Part shown: in pieces, positions 22,945 through 33,585 of the stretch
How the letters are laid out: the number at the start of each line of letters is the position of its first letter
How positions within the stretch are numbered: the first letter of the stretch is position 1
Assembly: GCF_002847015.1 (NCBI RefSeq)
Contig: NZ_CP025085.1
Location: forward strand, 3,224,001-3,288,000
Direction: 5' to 3'
Length of the DNA: 64,000 nt
Source: Prodigiosinella confusarubida
GTDB lineage: Bacteria > Pseudomonadota > Gammaproteobacteria > Enterobacterales > Enterobacteriaceae
The notes under the pieces: model-generated
What the model was told of the DNA's origin: nothing
Database searches by the model: none
Seen by the model: only the letters and a program-made list of their open reading frames with translations
Translations under genes and position numbers: made by a program

Positions 22945-24396
22945 ATGAGCAAAAAAAAACCACTCTCACTACGCTTTCGCTTCTTGATCGCCACTGCAGC
23001 GGTCGTACTGGCGCTCACCCTTTCTTACGGCGGTGTCGCTATCGTGGGGTACAGCATCAGCTTTGATCAAACGTCTTTTCGCCTATTGCGTGGTGAAAGC
23101 AACCTGTTTTATAGCCTGGCGCAATGGCGGGATCACCAACTTACTATCACTATCCCCGCAGAACTGGATATTAACTATCCAACATTGGTATTTATCTACG
23201 ATAAACAAGGAAAATTATTGTGGCGAGAACATGCTGTACCAGCGCTGGAGGCGCTGATTAAACCCGAGTGGTTACAACGGACCGGCTATCATGAGTTAGA
23301 TACAGACCCCCGTACCAGCAGCGCCGTACTGTCCGGCAACGCACAGATCATGAACAAGTTACAGGCGTACAATTCCGAGGATGATGCGCCACTGACACAC
23401 TCTGTCGCCGTTAACATTTACCCGGCATCTGAACGCCTACCGTCACTCACCATTGTCGTTGTTGACAAAATTCCACAAGAGTTGCAACAGACTGATGTCG
23501 TATGGGAATGGTTCCGCTACGTTCTTATCGCCCACCTCTTGCTAGTGCTACCGTTGTTATGGCTAGCCGCACACTGGAGTCTGCGCCCCATCAAACATCT
23601 GGTTCACCAAATTGGCGAGTTAGAAAACGGCACCCGAGATCAGTTAGATGAGAGCTCACCTCGAGAACTGCATAGTCTGGTACGTAACCTCAATACATTG
23701 CTGAATAATGAGCGTCGGCGCTATCACAAATACCGCACCACGTTAACCGATTTGACTCACAGTCTGAAAACCCCGCTGGCGGTATTACAGACCACATTAA
23801 GGACATTACGCACCGGCAAGGATATTACTATTGAGCAGGCAGAACCGATTATGCTGGCGCAAATCAGCCGCATCTCACAACAGATTGGCTATTATCTGCA
23901 CCGCGCCAGTATGCGTACTGAGCATCTGGTGATGGGCCGGGAAGTTCATTCCGTCCCCGCCCTGCTGGATAGCTTGTGCTCCGCGCTCAATAAAGTTTAT
24001 CAACGTAAAGGTGTTGTACTCACGCTGGATATTTCCCCGGAACTGACGTTTATCGGAGAAAAAAATGATTTCATGGAAATAATGGGCAATATTCTGGATA
24101 ACGCCTGTAAATACTGCCTGGAATTTGTGGAGATCAGCGCACAATATTCCGAACAGAAATTACATCTGATTGTTGAAGATGATGGCCCCGGTGTTCTTCA
24201 TAGCAAACGGGAATTGATTTTCCAACGCGGACAACGAGCCGATACACTTCGTCCTGGTCAAGGTATCGGTTTGGCGGTGGCAATAGAGATTATTGAGCAA
24301 TATCAGGGTGAGATTCTCATCAGCGACAGCACGTTGGGTGGAGCACGCATAGAAGCCATTTTTGGCCACCAGCACCTTAATCAGAATGAGGGATAA
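22945..24396 (+). CDS. phoQ: Sensor histidine kinase PhoQ
   Basis: Inner-membrane sensor of magnesium, acidity and cationic peptides. The start at 22945 gives [20 protein letters not shown] and 483 residues. TM1 lies at about 13-36, and the periplasmic sensor carries a patch equivalent to the divalent-ion site ([19 protein letters not shown]). TM2 lies at about 195-215, then HAMP. The phosphorylated His sits in [19 protein letters not shown]-binding N, G1 and G2 boxes are [16 protein letters not shown] and GQGIGLAV. The ATG comes directly after the phoP stop, so the two are coupled. Confidence 0.97.
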   Translation: MSKKKPLSLRFRFLIATAAVVLALTLSYGGVAIVGYSISFDQTSFRLLRGESNLFYSLAQWRDHQLTITIPAELDINYPTLVFIYDKQGKLLWREHAVPALEALIKPEWLQRTGYHELDTDPRTSSAVLSGNAQIMNKLQAYNSEDDAPLTHSVAVNIYPASERLPSLTIVVVDKIPQELQQTDVVWEWFRYVLIAHLLLVLPLLWLAAHWSLRPIKHLVHQIGELENGTRDQLDESSPRELHSLVRNLNTLLNNERRRYHKYRTTLTDLTHSLKTPLAVLQTTLRTLRTGKDITIEQAEPIMLAQISRISQQIGYYLHRASMRTEHLVMGREVHSVPALLDSLCSALNKVYQRKGVVLTLDISPELTFIGEKNDFMEIMGNILDNACKYCLEFVEISAQYSEQKLHLIVEDDGPGVLHSKRELIFQRGQRADTLRPGQGIGLAVAIEIIEQYQGEILISDSTLGGARIEAIFGHQHLNQNEG

Positions 24397-24456
24397 AAGA
24401 CAGTACATCCGGCTTCCGCTATAATTGTTGCCAGCTCCCATTACTGGAAATATGTC

Positions 24457-25578
24457 ATGGACTATCAACTTAATCTCGACTGGCAAGATTTTTTAGCACG
24501 CTACTGGCAAAAGTGTCCAGTCATTATCAAAGGCGGATTCTCTCCTTTCCTGGATCCGATTACCCCCGACGAACTGGCTGGTTTGGCACTCGAAAATGAA
24601 ATAGACAGTCGCCTGGTCAGTCATCAAGACGGCCGTTGGGATGTGAACCACGGCCCGTTTGAAAGCTATGACCATCTGGGGGAAACCAATTGGTCTTTGC
24701 TGGTTCAGGCCGTCGATCACTGGCATGAACCGTCCTCTGCGTTAATGTCCCCATTCCGTAAACTGCCTGACTGGCGTATTGACGATTTAATGATATCTTT
24801 TGCCGTGCCCGGCGGCGGTGTTGGTCCGCATATCGATCAATATGATGTGTTTATCATTCAAGGCACTGGTCGTCGCCGCTGGCGGGTCGGAGACAAAATG
24901 CCAATGAAACAGCATTGTCCTCATCCTGATCTGCTTCAGGTTGGACCGTTTGACGCCATTATTGATGAAGAAACCTTGCCAGGCGACATTCTGTACATTC
25001 CACCCGGCTTCCCACATGAGGGCTATTCACTCGAAAACTCGCTAAACTATTCGGTGGGTTTTCGCGCACCCAATGCTCGCGAGCTGATGAGCGGTTTTGC
25101 CGATTACGTATTGGCTCATGAATTAGGCAACTATCGTTATAGCGACCCTGACATCCAAACGCGTGAACACCCTGCAACTATCCTGCCACAGGAATTGGAT
25201 GTTCTGCAGCAGATGATGCTGGATCTGGTGCAACAAAAAGACTCGTTTCAGCAATGGTTTGGTGAATTCATTTCCCAATCCCGTCATGAACTGGATCTGG
25301 CACCACCTGAGCCGCCTTATCAGGCCGGAGAGATTTATGATCTCATGCAGCAAGGAGATTCACTGCGTCGTTTGGGAGGGTTACGGGTCTTGTGGCTGGG
25401 AGAAAGCTGCTTTGTGAACGGAGAAGAGTTTCGAAGTCCATATCAGGATGCGCTTTCAGCCCTTGCCCAGCATTCTGTCATCGACATGACTATGCTCAAC
25501 GGTGCATTAGACGATCCGTCATTTCTCGCTCAGCTTACCGTACTGATAAACAATGGTTATTGGTACTTTGCTGATTAA
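24457..25578 (+). CDS. roxA: 50S ribosomal protein L16 3-hydroxylase (JmjC)
   Basis: 2-oxoglutarate/iron(II) oxygenase that hydroxylates an arginine of ribosomal protein L16. The protein has 373 residues, as in E. coli YcfD. The iron triad is visible: HxD in GPHIDQYDVFIIQG and the distal His in IPPGFPHEGYS. The double-stranded beta-helix core is followed by a dimerisation and winged-helix region. It lies immediately downstream of phoPQ, as in E. coli. Confidence 0.95.
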   Translation: MDYQLNLDWQDFLARYWQKCPVIIKGGFSPFLDPITPDELAGLALENEIDSRLVSHQDGRWDVNHGPFESYDHLGETNWSLLVQAVDHWHEPSSALMSPFRKLPDWRIDDLMISFAVPGGGVGPHIDQYDVFIIQGTGRRRWRVGDKMPMKQHCPHPDLLQVGPFDAIIDEETLPGDILYIPPGFPHEGYSLENSLNYSVGFRAPNARELMSGFADYVLAHELGNYRYSDPDIQTREHPATILPQELDVLQQMMLDLVQQKDSFQQWFGEFISQSRHELDLAPPEPPYQAGEIYDLMQQGDSLRRLGGLRVLWLGESCFVNGEEFRSPYQDALSALAQHSVIDMTMLNGALDDPSFLAQLTVLINNGYWYFAD

Positions 25579-25588
25579 CACGAAAAAT

Positions 25589-25612
25589 GGGCAGAGAAAT
25601 ACTGCCCTCTTA
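25589..25612 (+). terminator. Terminator-like hairpin after roxA
   Basis: GGGCAG/CTGCCC stem with a 7-nt loop 11 nt past the roxA stop codon, followed by TCTTATT. The T tract is imperfect. Confidence 0.55.
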
Positions 25613-25737
25613 TTGACACAGAGTACGGTCAGTTCGTTCGATATCTACAGCCGAAGAGATCCTTGCGCTTTCCAGGGATAACAGGATTAACGCCGCACAC
25701 TTATCAACCGGGGATGATGTTTCGACAACATTCCCTT

Positions 25738-27006
25738 TTATACTTTTGCAGAAACTGGATTACCGGCAGTGTGTAAGGTACGAGCCTGCAACGCGGTTAA
25801 TTCTGCAATACGCATAATGACAGATACTGCGCTTTCCATCCCTTCTAATGTGATGAATTCATGCTTACCGTGATAGTTATATCCGCCAGTAAATAGATTC
25901 GGACAAGGCACCCCTTGAAATGACAACTGAGCCCCATCGGTACCACCACGGATTGGATTCAATATCGGCTCAATATTACAATCCCGCATAGCTTGTTGTG
26001 CCAGCGCAACGACATGTGGATGTTGTTCAATTTGCTCACGCATGTTGTAGTAACTATCAGTAATAGTCACTTCAATATAACACTCTGGATGTAGACCTTT
26101 TCCGACCTTTTCTGCAATCTCGATCATTGTCTTTTTGCGTTTTTCAAAACCGTCACGCTCAAAATCGCGAATGATGTAATGCAGTTCTGCACGCTCAACC
26201 GTTCCTTTAGCACTATGAAGATGATAGAACCCCTGATAACCGTCAGTATGCTCTGGAACCTCCGTTGCAGGGACTTCCTGATGATAGCGTGTCGCCAACG
26301 TTAGCGCGTTAACCATGACACCTTTGGCACTACCAGGATGAACATTGTTACCAACAATTTTTACCATCACGGATGCGCCATTGAAGTTTTCGCACTCTAG
26401 CTCACCGACACCACCACCATCTACGGTATAGGCCCACTGGGCATTGAACGCATCGACATCAAAAAAATGCGGGCCTTTCCCTACTTCCTCATCTGGCGTG
26501 AATGCAATACGAATTTCACCATGAGGTACCTGCCGCTTCTGAAGCCGAACCATTGATGTCACAATTTCTGCAATCCCGGCTTTATCATCTGCCCCCAACA
26601 GGGTTTTACCATCGGTGGTGATCAGCGTATGTCCAAGCAAATGGTGCAGAACCGGAAACATCACCGGTGATAACACCTCATCACCGATACCCAGTGCGAT
26701 ATCACCCCCACGATAGCTTTCGACAATCTGCGGATTGACGTTTTTCCCGCTGTAATCCGGCGATGTATCCATGTGGGCAATAAAGCCGATGTTCGGCACG
26801 TCCCAGGCCACATTGGTAGGTAGTGTCGCCATGACACACCCATGCTTACTTAATGAGACCTGTTCAAATCCCAGTTCAAGCAGTTCCTGCCGTAGTGCGT
26901 GAGCAAGCTTAAGCTGGCCTTCAGTACTCGGAACCTGCCGGACACCGGCTTTGGATTGCGTGTCGAAAGAAACGTAATTTAGAAAACGATCGAGTAATTT
27001 ATCCAT
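25738..27006 (-). CDS. pepT: Peptidase T (tripeptidase)
   Basis: Zinc aminotripeptidase of the M20 family. The start at 27006 gives [20 protein letters not shown] and 422 residues, slightly longer than the 408 of E. coli because of a C-terminal extension ([14 protein letters not shown]). Metal-site motifs are [35 protein letters not shown] and the final His in [10 protein letters not shown]. An in-frame ATG at 27033 is not supported. In enterobacteria it is induced anaerobically through FNR; no site was checked. Confidence 0.96.
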   Translation of the reverse strand: MDKLLDRFLNYVSFDTQSKAGVRQVPSTEGQLKLAHALRQELLELGFEQVSLSKHGCVMATLPTNVAWDVPNIGFIAHMDTSPDYSGKNVNPQIVESYRGGDIALGIGDEVLSPVMFPVLHHLLGHTLITTDGKTLLGADDKAGIAEIVTSMVRLQKRQVPHGEIRIAFTPDEEVGKGPHFFDVDAFNAQWAYTVDGGGVGELECENFNGASVMVKIVGNNVHPGSAKGVMVNALTLATRYHQEVPATEVPEHTDGYQGFYHLHSAKGTVERAELHYIIRDFERDGFEKRKKTMIEIAEKVGKGLHPECYIEVTITDSYYNMREQIEQHPHVVALAQQAMRDCNIEPILNPIRGGTDGAQLSFQGVPCPNLFTGGYNYHGKHEFITLEGMESAVSVIMRIAELTALQARTLHTAGNPVSAKV

Positions 27007-27227
27007 CTTTGCCCCCCGGAGCCTGAATTTCATTATGAAGAGGGCAATAGGAGCAGATATTGCGTCAGGTCAGTTTTTGTTTTGTTTCACGACTTAACTA
27101 TCACTAACCGAGTCGCGCCAGTATGCTGGCATGCCATGACGAAGACATAAAGCACATAAAAAACTTCGCTCGGAAACGCAACGCTTCGGCAACAAACTGG
27201 AAAAATATGAAAGGTGTGTATTCAGAT

Positions 27228-27251
27228 AAAAAAAGGCAGGCGTTGCCTGCC
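27228..27251 (-). terminator. Terminator of the feo operon
   Basis: GGCAGGC/GCCTGCC stem with a 3-nt loop followed on the minus strand by a run of seven T residues, about 30 nt after the feoC stop codon. Confidence 0.9.
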
Positions 27252-27280
27252 CATAATAATAGTCAAAGGTGGGAATGGAT

Positions 27281-27511
27281 CTATACAGATCCCAGCCATT
27301 CATAATATTGGCTAATACCTTTATCACAAGAACAGCAACTACCACATTTACCGTTATCCACTGTGCGATGACAACGTATTTTGCCCTTCTGAACCCATAC
27401 ATCCAGCATCCCTTCGACAACACCCGGTTCGGCGTGAAATGTCATGCTGATGTCACGTAGAGAAACCTTTTGTTTTTCACGCACAAAGTCACGCAATTCA
27501 ATTAAGGTCAT
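27281..27511 (-). CDS. feoC: Ferrous iron transport protein FeoC
   Basis: Small winged-helix protein that in enterobacteria protects FeoB from proteolysis and may carry an iron-sulfur centre. The start at 27511 gives MTLIELRDFVREKQKVSLRD and 76 residues, preceded by AAGGAGAAAAG. The cysteine cluster CGSCCSCDKG follows the winged helix, as in family members. Upstream in-frame starts at 27559 would be family-atypical. It is 55 nt after feoB. Confidence 0.92.
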   Translation of the reverse strand: MTLIELRDFVREKQKVSLRDISMTFHAEPGVVEGMLDVWVQKGKIRCHRTVDNGKCGSCCSCDKGISQYYEWLGSV

Positions 27512-27566
27512 TCTTTTCTCCTTGACGTTCCCGGCGGGAACAATATTTCCCGCGGTCACAAAACTT

Positions 27567-29891
27567 TTATTTCAATTCGTCTACCATTACACGCTGTCTC
27601 GGAACACCTTTACGACGTAGCAGCATAATTGTGGTAGTAAATACCACCAGCACTCCCGCTATGGCCAACATGGAATATTGCGGATGCTGGGCAAACCGGC
27701 CAATTTGGTAAACAATGACAGCCGTGCCATACCCCAGTTGAATCGTCCAGGCTATGCAAAATAACGTCCATGCGGTGCCGACTTCACGCCAGACGGCAGA
27801 AACGGCGGCAACACAAGGCACATACAACAACACCATCAATAGGTAACTGAATGCGCCCAATTTGCCATCAAACAGTTGCGAAATTACGGTCAGTGAAGTA
27901 ACCGAAAATTCATTCTTCGCCGCCACTGTCGCGGTATCACTTAAATCCCCGATCTCAATACCCAAAGGATTAAGCAGCGCATTGCCAAGCTTGCTGAAGT
28001 TCTCGGGAATAGTCGCCAGCGCTTCTGATACACCATCCACTAAACTGAATGGTTTTTTTTCTTCTTGCGTTCCGCCTTCCTGATGAGCCGCCATAGCACC
28101 ATAAAGCGAGTCCAGTGTCCCTACCACCGCCTCTTTAGCAAAGATGCCCGTAAATACGCCGACAGCAGCCGGCCAGTTATCATCTTTGATACCCATGGGT
28201 TTAAACACCGGTACAATCTTCTGCCCAATGGCCGAGAGCACAGATTTTTGTGTATTCTGATTGCCAAATGATCCATCAACCCCCATAGAATTGAAGAAGC
28301 TCAGGATCATGACAACCATTACAATTAGCTTCCCGGCTCGCAATATAAACCCTTTAAGCCGCTCCCAGGTCCGAATCAACACACTGTGCAATCCCGGTAA
28401 ATGATAAGGAGGAATCTCCATCACAAATGCGGCTGCATCCCCTTTTAACGCCGTATTTTTTAGTATGAACCCCGTTGCTATAGCGGCGACAATACCAATC
28501 AGGTACAAGCCAAACACCAGATTTTGACCACCACGGGTAAATAAGGCCGTCGCAAATAACACATAAACCGGCAATCTCGCGCCACAGGACATAAAAGGCG
28601 ACATCATTACCGTAACCAAACGGTCACTGTGTCTCTCCATCGTTCTGGTTGCCATTATCGCCGGCACATTGCACCCGAATCCCACAATCAGCGGGACAAA
28701 TGCCTTACCTGGCAACCCCATGCTGCGCATGAAGCGATCCATCACAAACGCTGCACGCGCCATGTAACCAGAATCTTCCAGATAAGAAAGGAACAGATAC
28801 AGACAACCAATAACCGGGATAAAAGTGGAAACCGTTTGAATACCACCGCCAATGCCATCAGCCAACAATGTTTTCAGCCACTCAGGCACATGCATATTCA
28901 GCAACAGCTCACCAAACCCATCGACAAAAATCGTACCAAACAGCTTATCGAAGAAATCAATGAATGCGCTGCCAACATTGATGGTGAAGACAAACATCAG
29001 ATACATCACAGCCAGAAAGATCGGGATCCCGAAAAAACGGTGGAGAACAATGCGATCAATTTTATCCGTCATCGTTGCTGAAACTTCACCACCCCGAGTA
29101 ATAGCAGCATTCGCTATAGTGGCGACAAACCGATAACGTGCGTCGGCCAAGAAAATGTCCAGTTCATCCTCATAATCCGCAACCAATGCAGCAATCGTCT
29201 CATCAGCCTTAGTCAACAACGGTTCAGGTACGCGACTGCGTACTGTCACGTCTCCCTCCATCAACTGGATAGCCAACCAATAGGCATTAGGAATATCAGC
29301 AACACCACGCAGCGTTAGTGCAATTTCCTGCGCAGCTAGTCGTAACGGTTCATCATACGGGATGGTTATCTGCGGTGTGGCGGGGTTTTCCAATGCAGTT
29401 TGACACATCAATCGTAGGTCATTAATTCCCTTCTTCTGACTGGCAGTCACAGGAATGACCGGACATCCTAATTGCCGTTGCAATTCTGCGATATCAATGT
29501 CCAACTTGCGGGAAGCTGCGATATCCATCATGTTCACCGCCACCACCATGGGAACATTCATGTCCAGTAATTGAGCGGTCAGATAAAGATTACGTTCCAG
29601 ATTAGACGCATCAATGATATTAAGTACCAGATTCGCTTCACCGGAGAGGATGTAGTCACGTGCCACACGCTCGTCTTCTGAACTTTCGGATGACGGATTC
29701 AGAGAGTAAACGCCAGGGAGATCCACCAGCGTCGTCAGTTTATTTTGATAACGGTAATAGCCGACTTTCTTTTCTACCGTCACACCCGGCCAGTTACCTA
29801 CTGTCTGCTTACCGCCGGTAAGGACATTAAATAAAGTTGTCTTGCCACAGTTGGGGTTGCCTACTACGCAAATAACAGGTTGCACATCCAT
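27567..29891 (-). CDS. feoB: Ferrous iron permease FeoB
   Basis: Inner-membrane Fe(II) transporter with a cytosolic G domain. The protein has 774 residues. G1 GNPNCGKTTLFN, G3 DLPGVYSL and G4 VNMMD are intact, followed by the GDI helical domain (about 170-265) and two Gate motifs among about eight membrane segments (ARLPVYVLF, AAVSAVWREVG). It belongs to the feoA-feoA-feoB-feoC operon controlled by a Fur box upstream. Confidence 0.97.
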   Translation of the reverse strand: MDVQPVICVVGNPNCGKTTLFNVLTGGKQTVGNWPGVTVEKKVGYYRYQNKLTTLVDLPGVYSLNPSSESSEDERVARDYILSGEANLVLNIIDASNLERNLYLTAQLLDMNVPMVVAVNMMDIAASRKLDIDIAELQRQLGCPVIPVTASQKKGINDLRLMCQTALENPATPQITIPYDEPLRLAAQEIALTLRGVADIPNAYWLAIQLMEGDVTVRSRVPEPLLTKADETIAALVADYEDELDIFLADARYRFVATIANAAITRGGEVSATMTDKIDRIVLHRFFGIPIFLAVMYLMFVFTINVGSAFIDFFDKLFGTIFVDGFGELLLNMHVPEWLKTLLADGIGGGIQTVSTFIPVIGCLYLFLSYLEDSGYMARAAFVMDRFMRSMGLPGKAFVPLIVGFGCNVPAIMATRTMERHSDRLVTVMMSPFMSCGARLPVYVLFATALFTRGGQNLVFGLYLIGIVAAIATGFILKNTALKGDAAAFVMEIPPYHLPGLHSVLIRTWERLKGFILRAGKLIVMVVMILSFFNSMGVDGSFGNQNTQKSVLSAIGQKIVPVFKPMGIKDDNWPAAVGVFTGIFAKEAVVGTLDSLYGAMAAHQEGGTQEEKKPFSLVDGVSEALATIPENFSKLGNALLNPLGIEIGDLSDTATVAAKNEFSVTSLTVISQLFDGKLGAFSYLLMVLLYVPCVAAVSAVWREVGTAWTLFCIAWTIQLGYGTAVIVYQIGRFAQHPQYSMLAIAGVLVVFTTTIMLLRRKGVPRQRVMVDELK

Positions 29892-29918
29892 AAAAAATTC
29901 CTTACCTACCGCGCACTT

Positions 29919-30146
29919 TTAACATTTTTCCAGAATCAGAATCTGGACTTCGTCTTTGCGAACACTGATTGCTGCACCGCGCAGGCGTAATTCAATAGGG
30001 TCACCCAGCGGCGCTACCCGAGAAACTGTAAATTCCACCCCCGGCGTAACCCCCAATGCCAACAGACGTTTACGATAATCAGCCGATCCCTTTTGAAACC
30101 CGACCACCCGCCATTTAGTCGCGACGGACAATACTTCCTGTGCCAT
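29919..30146 (-). CDS. feoA: Ferrous iron transport protein A (second copy)
   Basis: SH3-like cytosolic protein needed for FeoB transport. The start at 30146 gives MAQEVLSVATKWRVVGFQKG and 75 residues, the normal FeoA size, with LLALGVTPGVEFTVSRVAPL and the closing EVQILI strand. It is the copy closest to classical enterobacterial FeoA. It lies 11 nt after another FeoA-type gene and 27 nt before feoB. Confidence 0.92.
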   Translation of the reverse strand: MAQEVLSVATKWRVVGFQKGSADYRKRLLALGVTPGVEFTVSRVAPLGDPIELRLRGAAISVRKDEVQILILEKC

Positions 30147-30157
30147 GGTTTTCCCCT

Positions 30158-30406
30158 TTATAAGCCTGAACCCTGTGGAGAAACCCAAACCTGTTTCCCC
30201 ATATCCCAATTGATTGCCACACGGCCATCACCGGCAGCCAACATCAATGGTTGATTAGCTTCACGTTGAATCACTCGAACATTGCCACCCACACGTATGC
30301 CCAGTTCAGTCAGGCGTTGCTGACTTTCTCCCGTCAAGCGGATTCGGGCAACAATGGCATTGGCATTAAGGGGAATATCGAGCAGAGTTTGAAGACTTAA
30401 GGCCAT
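30158..30406 (-). CDS. FeoA-domain protein, first gene of the feo operon
   Basis: FeoA-like SH3 protein of 82 residues (MALSLQTLLDIPLNANAIVA). It shares the core pattern RLTELGIRVGGNVRVIQRE with the second copy, but little identity is visible outside it, so this looks like an old paralogue rather than a recent duplication. It is the first gene after the Fur box. Two separate FeoA proteins suggest a heteromeric partner for FeoB, which is inference. Confidence 0.88.
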   Translation of the reverse strand: MALSLQTLLDIPLNANAIVARIRLTGESQQRLTELGIRVGGNVRVIQREANQPLMLAAGDGRVAINWDMGKQVWVSPQGSGL

Positions 30407-30483
30407 ACATCATTCCTTCACTAAAACATCAATAAGTTCGCATTTACTGAAAGGGATTTTATCTCTCAATCACTTTGTGAAAA

Positions 30484-30505
30484 TGATAAGTGATAACTAT
30501 TATCA
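30484..30505. promoter_or_regulatory. Fur box of the feo operon
   Basis: TGATAACTATTATCA (30491-30505) matches the 7-1-7 Fur consensus TGATAAT-N-ATTATCA at 13 of the 14 defined bases, with an overlapping half-site TGATAAG just upstream. It lies about 80 bases before the first feo start codon, so repression by Fe-Fur is expected. Confidence 0.85.
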
Positions 30506-30680
30506 ATAATATTCCTATCAATAGCTATTCTTTTGACGCACATCAAACTAAGAAGAAATAATCCTGGCCACAACTTTTCATTCGTGGCGATACATAGTCG
30601 ATAGTGCTTTCACAAGCGGAGCTGAAAGGAAATTGCTAATCATCCCGGTAAGGCAGGAAGCGTGGGTATTCAGTAAGAAG

Positions 30681-30719
30681 TAAAAAAAAAAGCCCCGTCC
30701 AGATTACTGGTCGGGGCTT
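30681..30719 (-). terminator. Intrinsic terminator of prc
   Basis: Strong minus-strand hairpin AGCCCCG/CGGGGCT with additional pairs inside, followed by ten T residues, 19 nt beyond the prc stop codon. Confidence 0.93.
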
Positions 30720-30737
30720 GATAGCCATCAGAAAAAA

Positions 30738-32753
30738 CTATTTCTTCTGCTGCTGAGCCAAATCCTCAGCAATCTGTACAGTTTCATCCAGATACGGATC
30801 AGGGCCTTGATAATCCTTCGGTAGCGCATCCAGCGATTTCAACAATGGTTTGCCTTGACGTTTAAAACGCTCATTAATGCGCTGTAAACGCAACGCTTCA
30901 TCTTCATTATTCTCTTTTTCGCGTTGTGCCAAATTGAGAGAAACATGATTAAGCTTATCTTTCATTTCATTATAACGGGCGACATCCTGCTCGATAAACT
31001 GGAATTCAGGATCCTTCGCAATCCGTTCCTGGTGCCGTTTAATCAGCTCTGGCAGTATTGATGAGAAATCACCGACTTTGCTGTAATTAGCCGCTTTAAT
31101 GCTATCCCATGGCAAAGCGTTATCCTCAAACTTCTCTCCGGTGTCCACGGTCTCCGTACCGGTTGGCATCATGATATCTGGCGTGACACCCTTTCGCTGA
31201 GTGCTGCCACCATTAATACGGTAGAACTTCTGAATCGTGTATTGCACCGACCCCAACGCTGGCCATTCCGGACGCAACATCTGGTCATAGATCCGGTTCA
31301 GAGAGCGATACTGCTGTACAGTCCCTTTCCCGAATGTCGGCTCACCGACGATTAATGCACGTCCGTAATCCTGCATCGCCGCAGCAAAAATTTCCGACGC
31401 CGATGCACTGAAACGGTCGACCAAAACAACTAGCGGTCCCTTATAATAAACGATGCCGTCAGTATCGCTATCCTCACGTATCTTACCGTTATTATCACGT
31501 ACCTGAACCACTGGCCCACTTGGAATAAACAGACCGGAAAGGCTTACAGCTTCAGTCAACGCGCCACCACCATTGGCACGCAGGTCGATGACGATACTGC
31601 TGACATGATCTTTTTCCAGCTTCTGTAACTGAACCTTCACATCATCCGTCAAACCAACGTAAAAACCGGGAATATCCAGTACGCCGACTTTATCTTTCCC
31701 TACCTTTTTCAACGTCATTTTGACAGCACGGTCCTCCAGGCGGATACGCTCACGCGTCAGTGTCACCACCCGTGTCTTGGCACCTTTACCTGCTGGCAGA
31801 ATTTCCAGACGAACCTTACTGCCTTTCGGGCCCTTAATCAGCGCAACGACATCATCCAGACGCCAACCGATAACATCCACCGTCGCTTTGCCAGCCTGTC
31901 CAACCCCTACGATGCGATCGCCGACATTAATATGTTTACTTTTTGCTGCCGGGCCACCAGGTACCATAGAGTTGATGACCGTGTAATCATCATCCATCTG
32001 TAATACGGCGCCGATGCCCTCCAGAGACAGACTCATTTCCGTATTAAACTGTTCAGTATTGCGGGGGGACAAATAGCTGGTATGCGGATCTATTTCCCGA
32101 GCAAAAGCATTCATGATCAATTGAAAAACATCTTCACTATTACTCTGCACCAAACGTCGAATTGCGTACTGATAACGTTTGGTCAATGTGTTTTTAATTT
32201 CCTGATCACTTTTGCCAGTCAGTTTCAGATTCAGCCAATCATATTTAACCTTGGCATCCCACAAGTGGTTCAGCTCGTCGACACTCTTAGGCCACGGAGC
32301 CTTGCTACGATCAAGATCGATAGTGTCATTACCATTGAGGTTTATCGGCTTGTTCAATAACGACAACGCATATTGATAACGTTCGAAACGTCGCTTCTGC
32401 GTCAAGTTATACAATGCGTAGGGCAAATCCAGTTTACCCGCTTCCAGATCCTCACCCAGTTCACCTTTTTTACTGGAGAATTGAGCTATGTCAGACGCCA
32501 GTAACACGTTATGACTGTAATCCAGCATATTGAGATAGCGGGCAAAAATTTTACCGGAGAATTGTGCATCCAGCGTAAATCGTCGGTAATGAGAACGCAG
32601 GAAACGCAAAGTAACACGATTACTCACTGTTGCATGCTGGGGTTCCGGATGCAGTTGAGGGATCTGATCGACGCGTGTAATGGTTTCACTGGCGAAACTG
32701 CCGCCCGCCAGCAGAAAGCAGGCTAATACGGTTGCTTTTACTAATTTGTTCAT
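30738..32753 (-). CDS. prc: Tail-specific (carboxy-terminal processing) periplasmic protease
   Basis: Periplasmic S41 protease that trims FtsI and degrades proteins with nonpolar C termini. The protein has 671 residues. The signal peptide is MNKLVKATVLACFLLAGGSF, cleaved near ASE. The PDZ domain (about 235-325) contains SLEGIGAVLQMDDD. The Ser/Lys dyad sits in DRFSASASEIFAAA and GEPTFGKGTVQQ. proQ is 19 nt upstream on the same strand, as in E. coli. Confidence 0.97.
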   Translation of the reverse strand: MNKLVKATVLACFLLAGGSFASETITRVDQIPQLHPEPQHATVSNRVTLRFLRSHYRRFTLDAQFSGKIFARYLNMLDYSHNVLLASDIAQFSSKKGELGEDLEAGKLDLPYALYNLTQKRRFERYQYALSLLNKPINLNGNDTIDLDRSKAPWPKSVDELNHLWDAKVKYDWLNLKLTGKSDQEIKNTLTKRYQYAIRRLVQSNSEDVFQLIMNAFAREIDPHTSYLSPRNTEQFNTEMSLSLEGIGAVLQMDDDYTVINSMVPGGPAAKSKHINVGDRIVGVGQAGKATVDVIGWRLDDVVALIKGPKGSKVRLEILPAGKGAKTRVVTLTRERIRLEDRAVKMTLKKVGKDKVGVLDIPGFYVGLTDDVKVQLQKLEKDHVSSIVIDLRANGGGALTEAVSLSGLFIPSGPVVQVRDNNGKIREDSDTDGIVYYKGPLVVLVDRFSASASEIFAAAMQDYGRALIVGEPTFGKGTVQQYRSLNRIYDQMLRPEWPALGSVQYTIQKFYRINGGSTQRKGVTPDIMMPTGTETVDTGEKFEDNALPWDSIKAANYSKVGDFSSILPELIKRHQERIAKDPEFQFIEQDVARYNEMKDKLNHVSLNLAQREKENNEDEALRLQRINERFKRQGKPLLKSLDALPKDYQGPDPYLDETVQIAEDLAQQQKK

Positions 32754-32772
32754 GCCCAGGTTGGCCTCCGTA

Positions 32773-33501
32773 TCAGAACTGCAAATGTTCTGCGCGTACG
32801 ATCATTGCCAAACCTGAAGTGAGTTGAACCCTGACTTCACCTTTAGCAATCTCAAGCACAGTGGCATCCATGGCATTTTTGCCAGCTCTGACTTTAATTT
32901 CCTGACCGATTTGCAGTTTAGATATATCTGTAACCACATCTCGCTGAGTCTGTTTTTCCTCACGGACAGGTTTGGACTGGCGTGATTGAGATTTGTCTGT
33001 CGACGAAGACGGAGGGGGAATCTGCGTTGGGCGAGAAACAGTCTGACGCGGTCGGCGAGCAGCAGCACCGGAGTCATCCCGATCACGACGAGGAGCAGAA
33101 CGCTTGCGGACGGGTTCAGTCACTTCTCCCGCTTCACGTTTCTTCGCTTGTTGTTCCGCTCGCTGGGCCTGAACACGGGCTTTTGCCTCTTCCAGTTGTT
33201 TACGTGCATGTTCCACATGTTGCTGTTCAAGCTCTCCGCAAGGATTACCATCTAAATCAACACGCTGAGCACCTAGTTTGATGCCATACAAATAACGCCA
33301 ACTGGAAGTGTAAAGCCTCAGAGCAGACCGCAATTGTGTTTTGCTGACATGATCTGATTCAGGCACATGTGCGACCAGATCCTGAAAGATTCCGATCTTC
33401 AACGGACGGGCTTCACCTTCACTGGTGAAGCAAAGCGGGAACCGCTCCGCCAAATAAGCAATAACTTCTTTACTACTGTTCAACTTAGGTTGATTTTCCA
33501 T
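32773..33501 (-). CDS. proQ: RNA chaperone ProQ
   Basis: FinO-domain RNA-binding protein that stabilises many small RNAs and mRNA 3' ends. The protein has 242 residues. The N-terminal ProQ/FinO domain (about 1-120, [11 protein letters not shown] and [13 protein letters not shown]) is joined by a charged Gln/Arg/Pro-rich linker (about 125-185) to a C-terminal Tudor-like domain ([20 protein letters not shown]). It overlaps no neighbour and precedes prc. Confidence 0.97.
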   Translation of the reverse strand: MENQPKLNSSKEVIAYLAERFPLCFTSEGEARPLKIGIFQDLVAHVPESDHVSKTQLRSALRLYTSSWRYLYGIKLGAQRVDLDGNPCGELEQQHVEHARKQLEEAKARVQAQRAEQQAKKREAGEVTEPVRKRSAPRRDRDDSGAAARRPRQTVSRPTQIPPPSSSTDKSQSRQSKPVREEKQTQRDVVTDISKLQIGQEIKVRAGKNAMDATVLEIAKGEVRVQLTSGLAMIVRAEHLQF

Positions 33502-33585
33502 GAAATTTCCTGATTACAACGGGTTTGCCAACCAGCGCGGGCATGAACAGGCGCCATTATAATGACGCCATCGGCAATTGCTACG

